Below are positions 1 through 7,547 of a stretch of 64,000 nucleotides of DNA, piece by piece (position 1 is the first letter of the stretch; each line of letters opens with the position of its first letter). The DNA comes from Chryseobacterium scophthalmum. GTDB lineage: Bacteria; Bacteroidota; Bacteroidia; Flavobacteriales; Weeksellaceae. The notes beneath the pieces are model-generated. The model was given only the letters and a program-made list of their open reading frames with translations. It made no database searches and had not been told where the DNA came from. The stretch is from the NCBI RefSeq assembly GCF_900143185.1, contig NZ_FSRQ01000003.1:1-64000 (forward strand). Reading direction: 5' to 3'. A program made the position numbers and the translations under genes.

Positions 1-383
1 GATTGAGTGAGTATTCGTATGAAATAATTGCTAAAAATTCTGTTAATCATCAATCTTTATACGCTGAATTTTCTAGCCCGGATAGCAGCGATTACTCCGC
101 AACATGAGATGGAGAGTTGGAGGAATTTAGAAATGGAAAAGCAACCGCGTGAGGAGTAATAGCGAATAGCCGGAACAAGCTTCTGAAATATTTAAAGTAA
201 AATAAGGAGGATTTTTTGAATTATTTAGACAAAATATAAAGGTTATATTTTGTGCGAAAATAACCCAAAACATAATTGTATTGGCTTTATAAATTTTATA
301 CTACAAAAATCGTGCTAATGATGATTTTTCCAAAAAAAAATATTAAATTCGTAGATGTTATGTTAACAAACACAAAGTAGAAT
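1..383. other. Intergenic region upstream of rpoN
   Basis: No gene can be supported here. One frame is open from the window edge to about position 107, but it runs into a repeat and shows no recognisable family, so I do not call it as the tail of a gene. The stretch holds a palindromic repeat at 74-174 and then about 200 bases of AT-rich sequence leading to rpoN. I could not assign a clear TAnnTTTG promoter for rpoN. Confidence 0.5.
74..174. repeat. REP-like imperfect palindrome
   Basis: The left arm at 78-100 (starts CCGGATAGCAGCGATTACTC) pairs imperfectly with the right arm at 147-173 (ends ATAGCGAATAGCCGG), leaving a loop of about 46 bases. Similar 'ATAGCAGCG ... AGCGAATAGCCGG' pieces are, to my knowledge, dispersed between genes in Chryseobacterium genomes. 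The arms suggest an RNA hairpin. Function is unknown. Confidence 0.6.
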
Positions 384-1847
384 ATGCTAAAACAACATTT
401 ACAACTTAAATTAGGACAGAAACTTGCTCCTCAGCAGATTCAGCTGATGAAGTTGATTCAGCTTCATACTTTGGAGTTTGAGGAAGAACTCGAAAGAGAA
501 CTTGAAGAAAATCCTGCACTGGAAGTAGCCAAGGAAGAGTCTAAAGAAGATGAATACTCAACTCTAGATGAAAGCTATGAAAGTGAAGGTACGGAAAGTA
601 TAGAAACTGATTTCGACGTCAATGAATATCTGTATGATGATGAACCAAGCTATAAAACGGCTTCAAGTAATTATTCTGCCGATGATGAAGATTTTGATAA
701 TGAAAGCCTCCTTACTGAAGGACAGTCGTTGTATGACTATCTAATGGAGCAAATCAACCTTGTCAACATCAATGATGAAGATCTGAAAATTGCTGAATAC
801 ATTATTGGTAATTTAGACACTGATGGCTATTTGAGAAGAGAGATAAAGGCGATTGTTGATGATTTGGCTTTTTCACAAGGGATTTATACGACCAAAGAGA
901 AAGTTGAAGATATACTTGAAAACTATATTCAGAAATTAGATCCATCGGGTGTTGGAGCAAGAGGTTTGCAGGAGTGTCTTTTACTTCAGATTGAGAAAAA
1001 AATCAGTTCTGATAAGGCGGTTTCTTTGGCTGCAAATATTTTGAGATATCAATTTGATGCGCTTACCAACAAGCATTACAATAAGATTATTCAGAAATAT
1101 GATATTGAGGAAGAAGATTTGAAGGATGCTTTAGAGGAAATTTCAAAATTATCTCCAAAAGTAGGTGGAAACTTCGATACTCAAACCATTACAATCAATC
1201 AGGAGATTATTCCAGATTTTGTAATACAGGTGAAAGATGGGCAGGTTATCCCAATGCTTAACAGCAAAAATGCACCTACTTTAAGGGTTTCTGAAGAATA
1301 CAAAGATATTTTAACTACTTATTCTCACGATAAAAAATCATCTGAACATAAGCAGGCTGCATTATTTATTAAGCAAAAATTAGATGCTGCAAAATGGTAT
1401 ATCGATGCTATTAATCAACGTCAGAATACTTTGCTTCAGACGATTAATGCTATTGTGAAGTTTCAGCACAATTATTTTATCACAGGTGATGAGAAGTCAT
1501 TAAAACCTATGATTTTAAAGGATATTGCGGATATTACAGGTTTTGATATCTCAACGATTTCAAGAGTGGTTAAAAGTAAGTATGCAGATACGCCAAACGG
1601 AATTCTTTACCTTAAAGATTTGTTTTCTGACAGCTTAACCAATGACGATGGTGAAGAAGTGTCTACAAAAGAAATTAAAAATCATCTTCAGGAAGTAATC
1701 AGCAAAGAAAATAAGAGAAAACCTTTAACGGATGATGCTTTAGTCGTAATTCTTAAAGAACAGGGGTACAATATTGCAAGAAGAACAATTGCTAAGTACC
1801 GTGAACAGCTCAATATTCCGGTTGCAAGACTTAGAAAAGAACTTTAA
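384..1847 (+). CDS. rpoN: RNA polymerase sigma-54 factor
   Basis: This is the alternative sigma factor that recognises -24/-12 promoters and needs an AAA+ activator for open complex formation. Visible parts are the Gln/Leu-rich N-terminal activator-interacting region (KLAPQQIQLMKLIQL in the first 30 residues), a very acidic linker at about 45-110, the core-binding domain, a helix-turn-helix around DISTISRVV, and the diagnostic RpoN box ARRTIAKYRE at 465-474. The length of 487 residues is normal. It appears monocistronic: the next gene is convergent and a hairpin terminator follows the stop. The start is the first ATG and gives the expected N-terminus. Assignment is secure. Confidence 0.97.
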   Translation: MLKQHLQLKLGQKLAPQQIQLMKLIQLHTLEFEEELERELEENPALEVAKEESKEDEYSTLDESYESEGTESIETDFDVNEYLYDDEPSYKTASSNYSADDEDFDNESLLTEGQSLYDYLMEQINLVNINDEDLKIAEYIIGNLDTDGYLRREIKAIVDDLAFSQGIYTTKEKVEDILENYIQKLDPSGVGARGLQECLLLQIEKKISSDKAVSLAANILRYQFDALTNKHYNKIIQKYDIEEEDLKDALEEISKLSPKVGGNFDTQTITINQEIIPDFVIQVKDGQVIPMLNSKNAPTLRVSEEYKDILTTYSHDKKSSEHKQAALFIKQKLDAAKWYIDAINQRQNTLLQTINAIVKFQHNYFITGDEKSLKPMILKDIADITGFDISTISRVVKSKYADTPNGILYLKDLFSDSLTNDDGEEVSTKEIKNHLQEVISKENKRKPLTDDALVVILKEQGYNIARRTIAKYREQLNIPVARLRKEL

Positions 1848-1855
1848 AATAGAAA

Positions 1856-1889
1856 AAAGCATTTCAAAATCTGAAATGCTTTTTTTTTG
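1856..1889 (+). terminator. Rho-independent terminator after rpoN
   Basis: AGCATTTCA pairs with TGAAATGCT around a 5-base loop and is followed by nine T on the plus strand. The A-rich left flank means it could also serve the convergent acyl-CoA synthetase gene. Confidence 0.85.
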
Positions 1890-1954
1890 TTTATTATAAT
1901 TTTAATAAAATAGCCTAAAGCAAAGTGTTTTCTATGAATTTATTACCCACTATC

Positions 1955-3568
1955 TTATTTTTCTAAACCTAATTCTTTCATAGAAATTTCTCTCATTTCT
2001 ACTTTTCTAATTTTTCCTGAAATAGTCATTGGGAATTCATCCACAAACTTCCAATACTTTGGGATCTTATAATGTGCAATTCTGCCTTTGCAGTATTCAT
2101 TTAATTCTTCTTCTGTTACCGTAAATCCTGAGCGGATTTTTACCCAAGCCATTACTTCTTCTCCAAATTTTTCACTAGGCACTCCGATAATCTGAACATC
2201 TAAAATATTAGGATAAACATAAAGAAAATCTTCAATTTCTTTTGGCGAAATATTTTCCCCACCACGGATGATTAAGTCTTTTATTCTTCCGGAAATTGTG
2301 ATGTAACCGTCATTGTCCATTACAGCCAAATCTCCGGTGTGCATCCATCTTCCGTCGTCGATTACTTTTTTGGTATTTTCCGGGTCGTTCCAGTACTTCA
2401 ACATTACAGAATAACCTCTTGTAGAGAGTTCTCCATGTTCACCGCGATTTAAAACTTTACCATTTTCATCGATAATTTTTATTTCTAAATGATTCTGAAC
2501 AGTTCCAACTGTACTTACTTGCTTTTCTAAAGGTGTTCCAATCAAAGTTTGCGTAGAAACAGGCGATGTTTCGGTCATTCCGTAGCAAATACTCATTTCC
2601 TTAATGTTCATTAAATTTTCGACCTTTTTCATGATCTCTGGCGGACAAACAGAACCAGCCATCACTCCGGTTCTCAAATTTGAAAAATCGTACTTATCAA
2701 AATCTTTCACAGCCAATTCAGCAATAAACATTGTAGGAACTCCGTATAAAGAAGTACATTTTTCATCTGAGACTGCTTTTAGTGTAATTTCTGGATCAAA
2801 ACTATCATTTGGAATCACCATACAAGCTCCGTGAGAGGTACAGCAAAGATTTCCGATAACCATTCCAAAGCAATGATAAAAAGGAACGGGAATGCAGACT
2901 CTGTCTTTTTCTGTGTATTTTAAACGGATTCCGATAAAATAACCGTTGTTCAGAATATTATGATGGGAAAGCGTAACTCCTTTGGGGAAACCTGTAGTTC
3001 CTGATGTATATTGAATGTTTACAGGATCATCAAATTCAACTTTATTTTCAAAATCTTCAAGCGTTTCGTCTGAAATATCTTTTGAATTATTGAGGAAATT
3101 TTCCCAGGTCTCATCGAAAAATGTTTCTGATTTTAGAGTGGTGCAAAACTCTCTTGCATCAGCAATCATTTTTTTATAATTACTTGATTTAAAAGTCAGC
3201 GACGAAAAAATATGAGACATTTCCGACTGATTGATGACAAAAATTAATTCACTCGTTCTGTAAGCAGGATTAATATTGACTAAAATAATTCCAATTCTTG
3301 CCGTTGCATATTGAAGCAAGACCCATTCGTAGCGGTTTGCAGCCCAAACTCCAACTCTGTCACCAGATTTTACTCCTAGACTAATTAAGGCTTTGGCAAC
3401 CTGAGTGGTTTGATTATAAAATTCTTGATAAGTAGCTCGATAATTTTGATGTACACAAATCAAGGCATCCTGGTCCGGAAATTTTTCAACAGTATTTCTA
3501 AGATTTTTCCCAATGGTTTCTCCCAACAATGGTATGTGGGAAGCTCCGTGAACATAAGATAAAGACAT
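1955..3568 (-). CDS. AMP-binding acyl-CoA synthetase (ACSF2/FadD-like)
   Basis: An ATP-dependent acyl-CoA ligase of the ANL superfamily that activates a fatty or other carboxylic acid through an acyl-adenylate. Seen directly: the P-loop YTSGTTGFPKG at 187-197, the A5 motif YGMTETSP, the TGDL and GRIKDLIIRGGENISPKEIE hinge region, and a C-terminal GKIRK with the catalytic lysine. The 537-residue length and the PFYHCFGMVIG stretch resemble the medium-chain ACSF2 subgroup. It stands alone on the minus strand, 62 bases downstream of the membrane protein gene that follows the sigma factor, so co-transcription with that pair is possible. The substrate cannot be read from the sequence. Confidence 0.9.
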   Translation of the reverse strand: MSLSYVHGASHIPLLGETIGKNLRNTVEKFPDQDALICVHQNYRATYQEFYNQTTQVAKALISLGVKSGDRVGVWAANRYEWVLLQYATARIGIILVNINPAYRTSELIFVINQSEMSHIFSSLTFKSSNYKKMIADAREFCTTLKSETFFDETWENFLNNSKDISDETLEDFENKVEFDDPVNIQYTSGTTGFPKGVTLSHHNILNNGYFIGIRLKYTEKDRVCIPVPFYHCFGMVIGNLCCTSHGACMVIPNDSFDPEITLKAVSDEKCTSLYGVPTMFIAELAVKDFDKYDFSNLRTGVMAGSVCPPEIMKKVENLMNIKEMSICYGMTETSPVSTQTLIGTPLEKQVSTVGTVQNHLEIKIIDENGKVLNRGEHGELSTRGYSVMLKYWNDPENTKKVIDDGRWMHTGDLAVMDNDGYITISGRIKDLIIRGGENISPKEIEDFLYVYPNILDVQIIGVPSEKFGEEVMAWVKIRSGFTVTEEELNEYCKGRIAHYKIPKYWKFVDEFPMTISGKIRKVEMREISMKELGLEK

Positions 3569-3630
3569 AAAATGCTAATTTGATAGAATAAAATTAGACA
3601 TTATATCTTTAAAATAAGTCTTAAAAAGGC

Positions 3631-4305
3631 TTAATTTTCCTGAGATTCTATTTCTTTTAATTGATTTAAATTTTTATCGAGTCTGCTCATAATAATTCCA
3701 TAAACCAATCTGTAGTATACCCAAATCAGAATAACGCACAATATTGTACTTACTATAATCCCAACAATAAATCCAGTAAAAGTCGAACTGTTAATTTCTA
3801 TGTTTTGAACATTTAAAATATAAAAAGTAAAGCCGATTAACGCACTTATTAAGATTAATAATAATCCGATATTCGTTAAAATAAAAGCATTCACTGTTCT
3901 CTTAAAGGTAATTATTCTGATAATAAAAAGCTTAAGGTCTTCTTCAACTCTAATTTTCCGATAGTTTTGATAAAACTTAAATACGAAAAATCCGGTAACT
4001 ACTAAACTCAAGATTTTTACAATTAAATAAATATTATCAAGTTTGGTAATAAGTTGGCTGTCTCTGTGAACTCCCATTTTCTCTAAAATACTCAAGAAAC
4101 TATCTGATTCATTATTTTGTATAAGGTAAAATACACCCAAAACACTGAAAAGTAAAAACTCTACCACGCTAATCCAGAAAATATATTTCATGTAATTGCG
4201 TGATTTATTATTGAGCATTTTCAGAATCTCATTATTGTCGTATTTCTGTTTCACAGGCTGTTCTTGCCAGGTTTTCTTAAAGCTGTCTAAATCAAATTCA
4301 GGCAT
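3631..4305 (-). CDS. Membrane protein paired with ECF sigma factor
   Basis: A 224-residue protein with a soluble N-terminus of about 37 residues (MPEFDLDSFKKTWQEQPVK) and four predicted membrane segments near 38-62, 92-112, 136-160 and 172-196. It overlaps the upstream sigma gene by 8 bases, so the two are translated from one message. No anti-sigma (ZAS/RsiW) zinc motif is visible. Gene order, overlap and membrane location fit a membrane-held partner that controls the sigma factor, but this is inference; the family is not one I recognise by name. Pairs of this type are, to my knowledge, common in Flavobacteriia. Confidence 0.8.
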   Translation of the reverse strand: MPEFDLDSFKKTWQEQPVKQKYDNNEILKMLNNKSRNYMKYIFWISVVEFLLFSVLGVFYLIQNNESDSFLSILEKMGVHRDSQLITKLDNIYLIVKILSLVVTGFFVFKFYQNYRKIRVEEDLKLFIIRIITFKRTVNAFILTNIGLLLILISALIGFTFYILNVQNIEINSSTFTGFIVGIIVSTILCVILIWVYYRLVYGIIMSRLDKNLNQLKEIESQEN

Positions 4306-4789
4306 GTTTTTCCATTTTTTCTTTAAGGATTTTCTTTAATCTGTTCATTTTCACACGTGCATTTACTTCCGTAATACCCAAGTTTTCGGCTATATCCTTA
4401 TAAGGCAAGTCGTCGAGATACATCATTACAATTGCCCTTTCTACATTTGGAAGGGTTTTTATTACGGTGTAAAGAAGTGAAATTTGCTGCTGTTTGTCAT
4501 CATCATCTTCAACGAAATCTCTGTGATTGATGTCTAGCTCGTTAGTCTGTAAACTTTTACTTTTTTTTCTGAAAAGAGTGATGGCTGTGTTGAGTGCAAC
4601 ACGATACATCCAGGTAGAAATTTTTGAATTTCCTTTAAAAGAATCATAGCTTCGCCAAAGCTGTAAAACAATTTCCTGGAAAAGATCTTCCTCATCTTCC
4701 AGCGAATTGGTGTACAGACGCGATACTTTAATAATCAATCCCTGATTATCTTTTACAAGCTGTGCAAACTCTTTCTCTTTAGAAATCAA
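4298..4789 (-). CDS. ECF-type RNA polymerase sigma-70 factor
   Basis: A group 4 (extracytoplasmic function) sigma factor of 163 residues. Region 2 lies at about 10-75 (DLFQEIVLQLWRSYDSF, then STWMYRVALNTAI) and region 4 at about 105-160, with the helix-turn-helix YKDIAENLGITEVNARVKMNRL. No extra domain is present. It is the first gene of a two-gene operon with the membrane protein at 3631-4305. Upstream lies a set of imperfect 8-base tandem repeats and then the divergent rnpB gene. The target promoters are unknown. Confidence 0.93.
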   Translation of the reverse strand: MISKEKEFAQLVKDNQGLIIKVSRLYTNSLEDEEDLFQEIVLQLWRSYDSFKGNSKISTWMYRVALNTAITLFRKKSKSLQTNELDINHRDFVEDDDDKQQQISLLYTVIKTLPNVERAIVMMYLDDLPYKDIAENLGITEVNARVKMNRLKKILKEKMEKHA

Positions 4790-4827
4790 AATAAATGTAT
4801 AACTGCACGAAGATAATAATTTTAATG

Positions 4828-4867
4828 TAACAATCTAACAATCTAACAATGTAACAGTCTAACAATT
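4828..4867. repeat. Imperfect 8-bp tandem repeat (TAACAATC)x5
   Basis: Five consecutive 8-base units at 4828, 4836, 4844, 4852 and 4860 read TAACAATC, TAACAATC, TAACAATG, TAACAGTC, TAACAATT. The block sits between the sigma gene and rnpB. Part of it (4841-4859) also forms the left arm of an inverted repeat with 4911-4929. Confidence 0.85.
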
Positions 4868-4929
4868 TTAAAATAAAATATAACTTCTTTTTAGATTGGT
4901 AAATTGGTACACTGCTACATTGTTAGATT
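4841..4929. repeat. 19-bp inverted repeat upstream of rnpB
   Basis: AATCTAACAATGTAACAGT at 4841-4859 is the reverse complement, with one mismatch, of ACTGCTACATTGTTAGATT at 4911-4929. The arms are separated by 51 bases. The right arm ends seven bases before the rnpB -7 element. Confidence 0.8.
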
Positions 4930-4935
4930 AAATTG

Positions 4936-4943
4936 TATCTTTG
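4936..4943 (+). promoter_or_regulatory. rnpB promoter -7 element (TATCTTTG)
   Basis: TATCTTTG matches the Bacteroidota -7 consensus TAnnTTTG and ends five bases before the first base of the RNase P P1 helix, the usual distance to the transcription start. A well-spaced -33 TTG is not evident. Confidence 0.7.
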
Positions 4944-4947
4944 CAGC

Positions 4948-5270
4948 CACGAGAAAATCGGCTTGTTGATTCTTGTTTCGGCAAGGGTAGGAAAGTCCGG
5001 ACACCATAGAGCAGCAAAGCGGATAACATCCGTCATCCGTGAGGATAGGACAAGTGCAACAGAAAGCAGGTACAGTTCGGCTGTAGTGAAACCAGGTAAA
5101 CTCTTTGCGGTGCAATGATAAGTATATCGGTTCTTTTCAGTAATGAAAATAGGGGCGGCTCGCTCTGAAAGCCGAGGGGTAATCAGCTCAAGTTTTGCAG
5201 CAATGTAAAACGTAGATAAATAACAGGCACTTTTTTAAAGTACAAAATCCGGCTTATAGATTTTCTCGTG
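4948..5270 (+). ncRNA. rnpB: RNase P RNA (type A)
   Basis: The catalytic RNA of ribonuclease P, which removes 5' leaders from tRNA precursors. The ends CACGAGAAAATC (4948) and GATTTTCTCGTG (5259-5270) pair as helix P1. Conserved blocks are visible in order: GGAAAGTCCGGAC near 4991, AGGACAAGTGCAACAGAAAG near 5046-5065, GTGAAACCAGGTAAACTC near 5086-5103, and AAATCCGGCTTATAG near 5245-5259. The length of about 323 nt is somewhat short of the E. coli RNA but normal for this phylum. The T-run after position 5270 is probably part of the terminator together with P1. The exact 5' end is inferred from P1 and the promoter. Confidence 0.95.
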
Positions 5271-5275
5271 TTTTT

Positions 5276-5920
5276 TTAATTGTTAAAATTCAGTTTTGCA
5301 GGCAAAATCATCTGAATATTTACTGGTCCTGAATTTATTGTCTTGTGATCAATAATATTATCTTTTCTGTAGAATGTTAACTGATTAGTAATTTTAAATT
5401 TTTCTTTATTTCCTATTTCTTTTTCTAGGATTTCTTTTATTTTACATCTTCTCTTTTCTCCGATGTCAGAAGAAATAGCACCGAGCAAATTTATATCAGA
5501 TTTTTCTAACTCAACTATAATCTTAAAAGTTATAATTTTTCGTTTATGATTTTTGTATTCTATAATTTCATATTTTTTATCACCAATTTTTTTTATTTCA
5601 TAATCATATTTATCTTTATCTTCATTGGAACTTAATTTAAAGGATTTTTTGTAAATAAAAGAGTATTTATCTTTGGTTGTCATATTTAAAAAAGAATGAC
5701 CAACATTTCTTTTATTATCATAAACAGTAAATGTTAAATCTGAGTGACTAAAAGCAGTAATACTTTCATCAGAAGTATTCAACAATAAAGTCTGACTGCC
5801 TTTATATTTAATTTGTGGTACTTCATGATAAATTTCAACAAATGCATCAAACTTATACGTCTGTGAAAATCCTATTTTGTATAGAAAGAAAACAAATATT
5901 AGAATATATTTTTTCATCAT
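5276..5920 (-). CDS. Exported protein of unknown function
   Basis: A 214-residue protein with a signal peptide (MMKKYILIFVFFLYKIGFSQ, cleavage probably after SQ or just before it). The mature part is rich in Lys, Ile and charged strands, with no motif I recognise. It lies 11 bases downstream of the ppk2 gene on the same strand and is probably co-transcribed. Its stop codon is only 5 bases from the 3' end of the convergent rnpB gene. Likely periplasmic or surface-exposed; function unknown. Confidence 0.75.
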   Translation of the reverse strand: MMKKYILIFVFFLYKIGFSQTYKFDAFVEIYHEVPQIKYKGSQTLLLNTSDESITAFSHSDLTFTVYDNKRNVGHSFLNMTTKDKYSFIYKKSFKLSSNEDKDKYDYEIKKIGDKKYEIIEYKNHKRKIITFKIIVELEKSDINLLGAISSDIGEKRRCKIKEILEKEIGNKEKFKITNQLTFYRKDNIIDHKTINSGPVNIQMILPAKLNFNN

Positions 5921-5931
5921 TTTAAATTTTA

Positions 5932-6801
5932 TTATTCACTTTCCAATTGTTTTTTAGCCTCATCCAGACCTTTTCTATCTTCTTTTGAAAGCTCAGGGAA
6001 TTTCAAATCCATTTTTTCTAAAGTATCAATAATAATTTGCAAAGCCGAAAGTCTTGCAAACCATTTATTGTCCGCCGGAATTACATACCAAGGTGCTTCA
6101 TCTTTTGAAGTTTCATTAATGGCAGTTTCGTAGCATTCCATATATTGGTCAAACAAAGCTCTTTCGGGTAAGTCTGCAGCCGAAAATTTCCAGTTTTTTT
6201 CCTGTTCGTTGATACGGTCTAAAAGCCTTTTCTTTTGCTCGTCCTTAGAAACATTCAAGAAAATTTTAATAATTGTCGTTCCATTTTGAGCGAGATGTTT
6301 TTCAAAATTTCTGATGCTTTCATATCTGTTTTCCCAGAATTTTTTATCAAAATCCTTTACAGAATCCCAGGTTTTTTCGCTTAAATTATATTCAGGATGT
6401 ACTTTACAGACCAAAACACTTTCGTAATGTGAGCGGTTAAAAATACCAATCATCCCTTTCTGAGGTAAAGCTAGATAATGCCTCCACAGAAAATCATGTG
6501 AGTATTCTCTAGAACTTGGAGTTTTAAAACTTGTAACATTGCAACCTTGAGGATTTACACCTCCAAAAACATGCTCTATTAAACTGTCTTTTCCTGCGGC
6601 ATCCATCGCCTGTAAAACTACTAACAATGATTTACTTCCGTCAGCATAAAGTTTTTCCTGAAGCTCTCTAAGCTTTTCTTTTTCCTGAATTAATAATTGT
6701 ACACCTTCTTCTTTAGTGAGTTTTCCTTTATATTCTGTTGAAGATTTTTTTATTGAAAATTTTCCTTTAATTAAAAAGTCGCCTGAGAAATTATTATCCA
6801 T
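5932..6801 (-). CDS. Polyphosphate kinase 2 family protein
   Basis: PPK2-type enzyme, expected to transfer phosphate between inorganic polyphosphate and nucleotides in the cytoplasm. Seen in the 289 residues: a Walker A-like loop LQAMDAAGKDS at 63-73, then GGVNPQGC, a Walker B-like IGIFNRSHYESVLV at 118-131, and the lid arginines around KKRLLDRINEQEKNWKFS. Single-domain length fits short PPK2 members of class I or III. Which nucleotide is used (NMP or NDP) cannot be told. Followed closely by the exported protein gene at 5276-5920. Confidence 0.9.
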   Translation of the reverse strand: MDNNFSGDFLIKGKFSIKKSSTEYKGKLTKEEGVQLLIQEKEKLRELQEKLYADGSKSLLVVLQAMDAAGKDSLIEHVFGGVNPQGCNVTSFKTPSSREYSHDFLWRHYLALPQKGMIGIFNRSHYESVLVCKVHPEYNLSEKTWDSVKDFDKKFWENRYESIRNFEKHLAQNGTTIIKIFLNVSKDEQKKRLLDRINEQEKNWKFSAADLPERALFDQYMECYETAINETSKDEAPWYVIPADNKWFARLSALQIIIDTLEKMDLKFPELSKEDRKGLDEAKKQLESE

Positions 6802-6811
6802 GTTTTTTTAT

Positions 6812-6843
6812 ATGATTTAATGATTTAATGATTTAATGATTTA
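6812..6843. repeat. 8-bp tandem repeat (ATGATTTA)x4
   Basis: Four perfect tandem copies of ATGATTTA lie directly upstream of the ppk2 start codon (6801). Being within about 45 bases of the start, the tract sits where the promoter or leader of ppk2 should be, so copy number changes could alter expression; that is inference. Confidence 0.9.
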
Positions 6844-6914
6844 ATTCAATAGATAAATGATGATGAGATTTCAATATATCTTAACTTTCTAACATCTAAC
6901 AATATAAATGTAAC

Positions 6915-6942
6915 AAAAAAACCGCCTCAATTGAGACGGTTT
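6915..6942 (-). terminator. Terminator of the DUF1573 gene
   Basis: On the minus strand AACCGTCTCAA pairs with TTGAGGCGGTT (6920-6941) and is followed by a run of T. It lies 21 bases beyond the stop codon of the DUF1573 gene. Confidence 0.85.
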
Positions 6943-6962
6943 AAGAATTTTTTAAGTAAAAA

Positions 6963-7418
6963 TTATTTTTTTGCAGCCATTTTAGCCGCTTTTTTCTCAG
7001 CTTTAGCCGCTGCTTTTTGTTCTGCAGCAGTTAATGGTTTTGGTTCAGGAGCATTAGGAGTTACTTCACCTTTAATGTAAATTACGCTTCTGCTATTTAC
7101 AGGGTCATTAGAAAATACTTCAATCATTTTGTTGAATGGAGAAACACTTGCAGTGTTGTATCCAACTTTAATTTTTGCTGATTTTCCAGGTGCAATAGGA
7201 GCTTGGCTAAATTCTGGTGTAGTACATCCACAAGCTGGCTTTACATTAGAAATAATAAGTGGCTTATCTCCTGTATTGGTTACAGTAAAGAATCTTGTAC
7301 CATCAGAATTTGGTTTAATTTGACCATATTCATAAGTAGTTTTGTCGAATGTAATTGTTTGTGCAGATGCTAATGCAAATGTTCCGAATAATGCAATTCC
7401 TGCTAATAAGTTTTTCAT
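6963..7418 (-). CDS. DUF1573 exported protein
   Basis: A 151-residue exported protein. The start chosen is the ATG at 7416-7418 because it opens directly onto a signal peptide (MKNLLAGIALFGTFALASAQ); the frame is open 45 bases further upstream, but that extension is not signal-like. The mature part is a single Ig-like DUF1573 domain with the usual PACGCTTPEF motif and a strand GKSAKIKVGYN. The C-terminus is an Ala/Lys-rich tail (AEQKAAAKAEKKAAKM). Such proteins are very common and often abundant in Bacteroidota; their exact role is not established. Divergent from valS. Confidence 0.9.
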   Translation of the reverse strand: MKNLLAGIALFGTFALASAQTITFDKTTYEYGQIKPNSDGTRFFTVTNTGDKPLIISNVKPACGCTTPEFSQAPIAPGKSAKIKVGYNTASVSPFNKMIEVFSNDPVNSRSVIYIKGEVTPNAPEPKPLTAAEQKAAAKAEKKAAKMAAKK

Positions 7419-7509
7419 ATTCTTGAAAGTTAATATGTTTGTTAGATAAATTTTGAGAAACAAAGTTAAAAATTATTTTAATTAGTGCTTACATTTTTTT
7501 ACTTTAAAC

Positions 7510-7517
7510 TATTTTTG
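7510..7517 (+). promoter_or_regulatory. valS promoter -7 element (TATTTTTG)
   Basis: TATTTTTG fits TAnnTTTG and lies 30 bases upstream of the chosen valS ATG at 7548. This placement also argues against a start at 7485, which would be upstream of the promoter. Confidence 0.5.
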
Positions 7518-7547
7518 CAAATTATAAGTTATAAGAAACCAGAATTT

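Noticed and set aside
1..107. C-terminal end of a gene entering the window
   Set aside because: The frame runs into a palindromic repeat and has no recognisable family.
4915..5118. Open frames on both strands over the RNase P RNA gene
   Set aside because: The bases are conserved structural RNA; neither frame has protein-like features.
7485..7547. N-terminal extension of ValS from the ATG at 7485
   Set aside because: The promoter -7 element lies inside it and the extra residues lack family resemblance.
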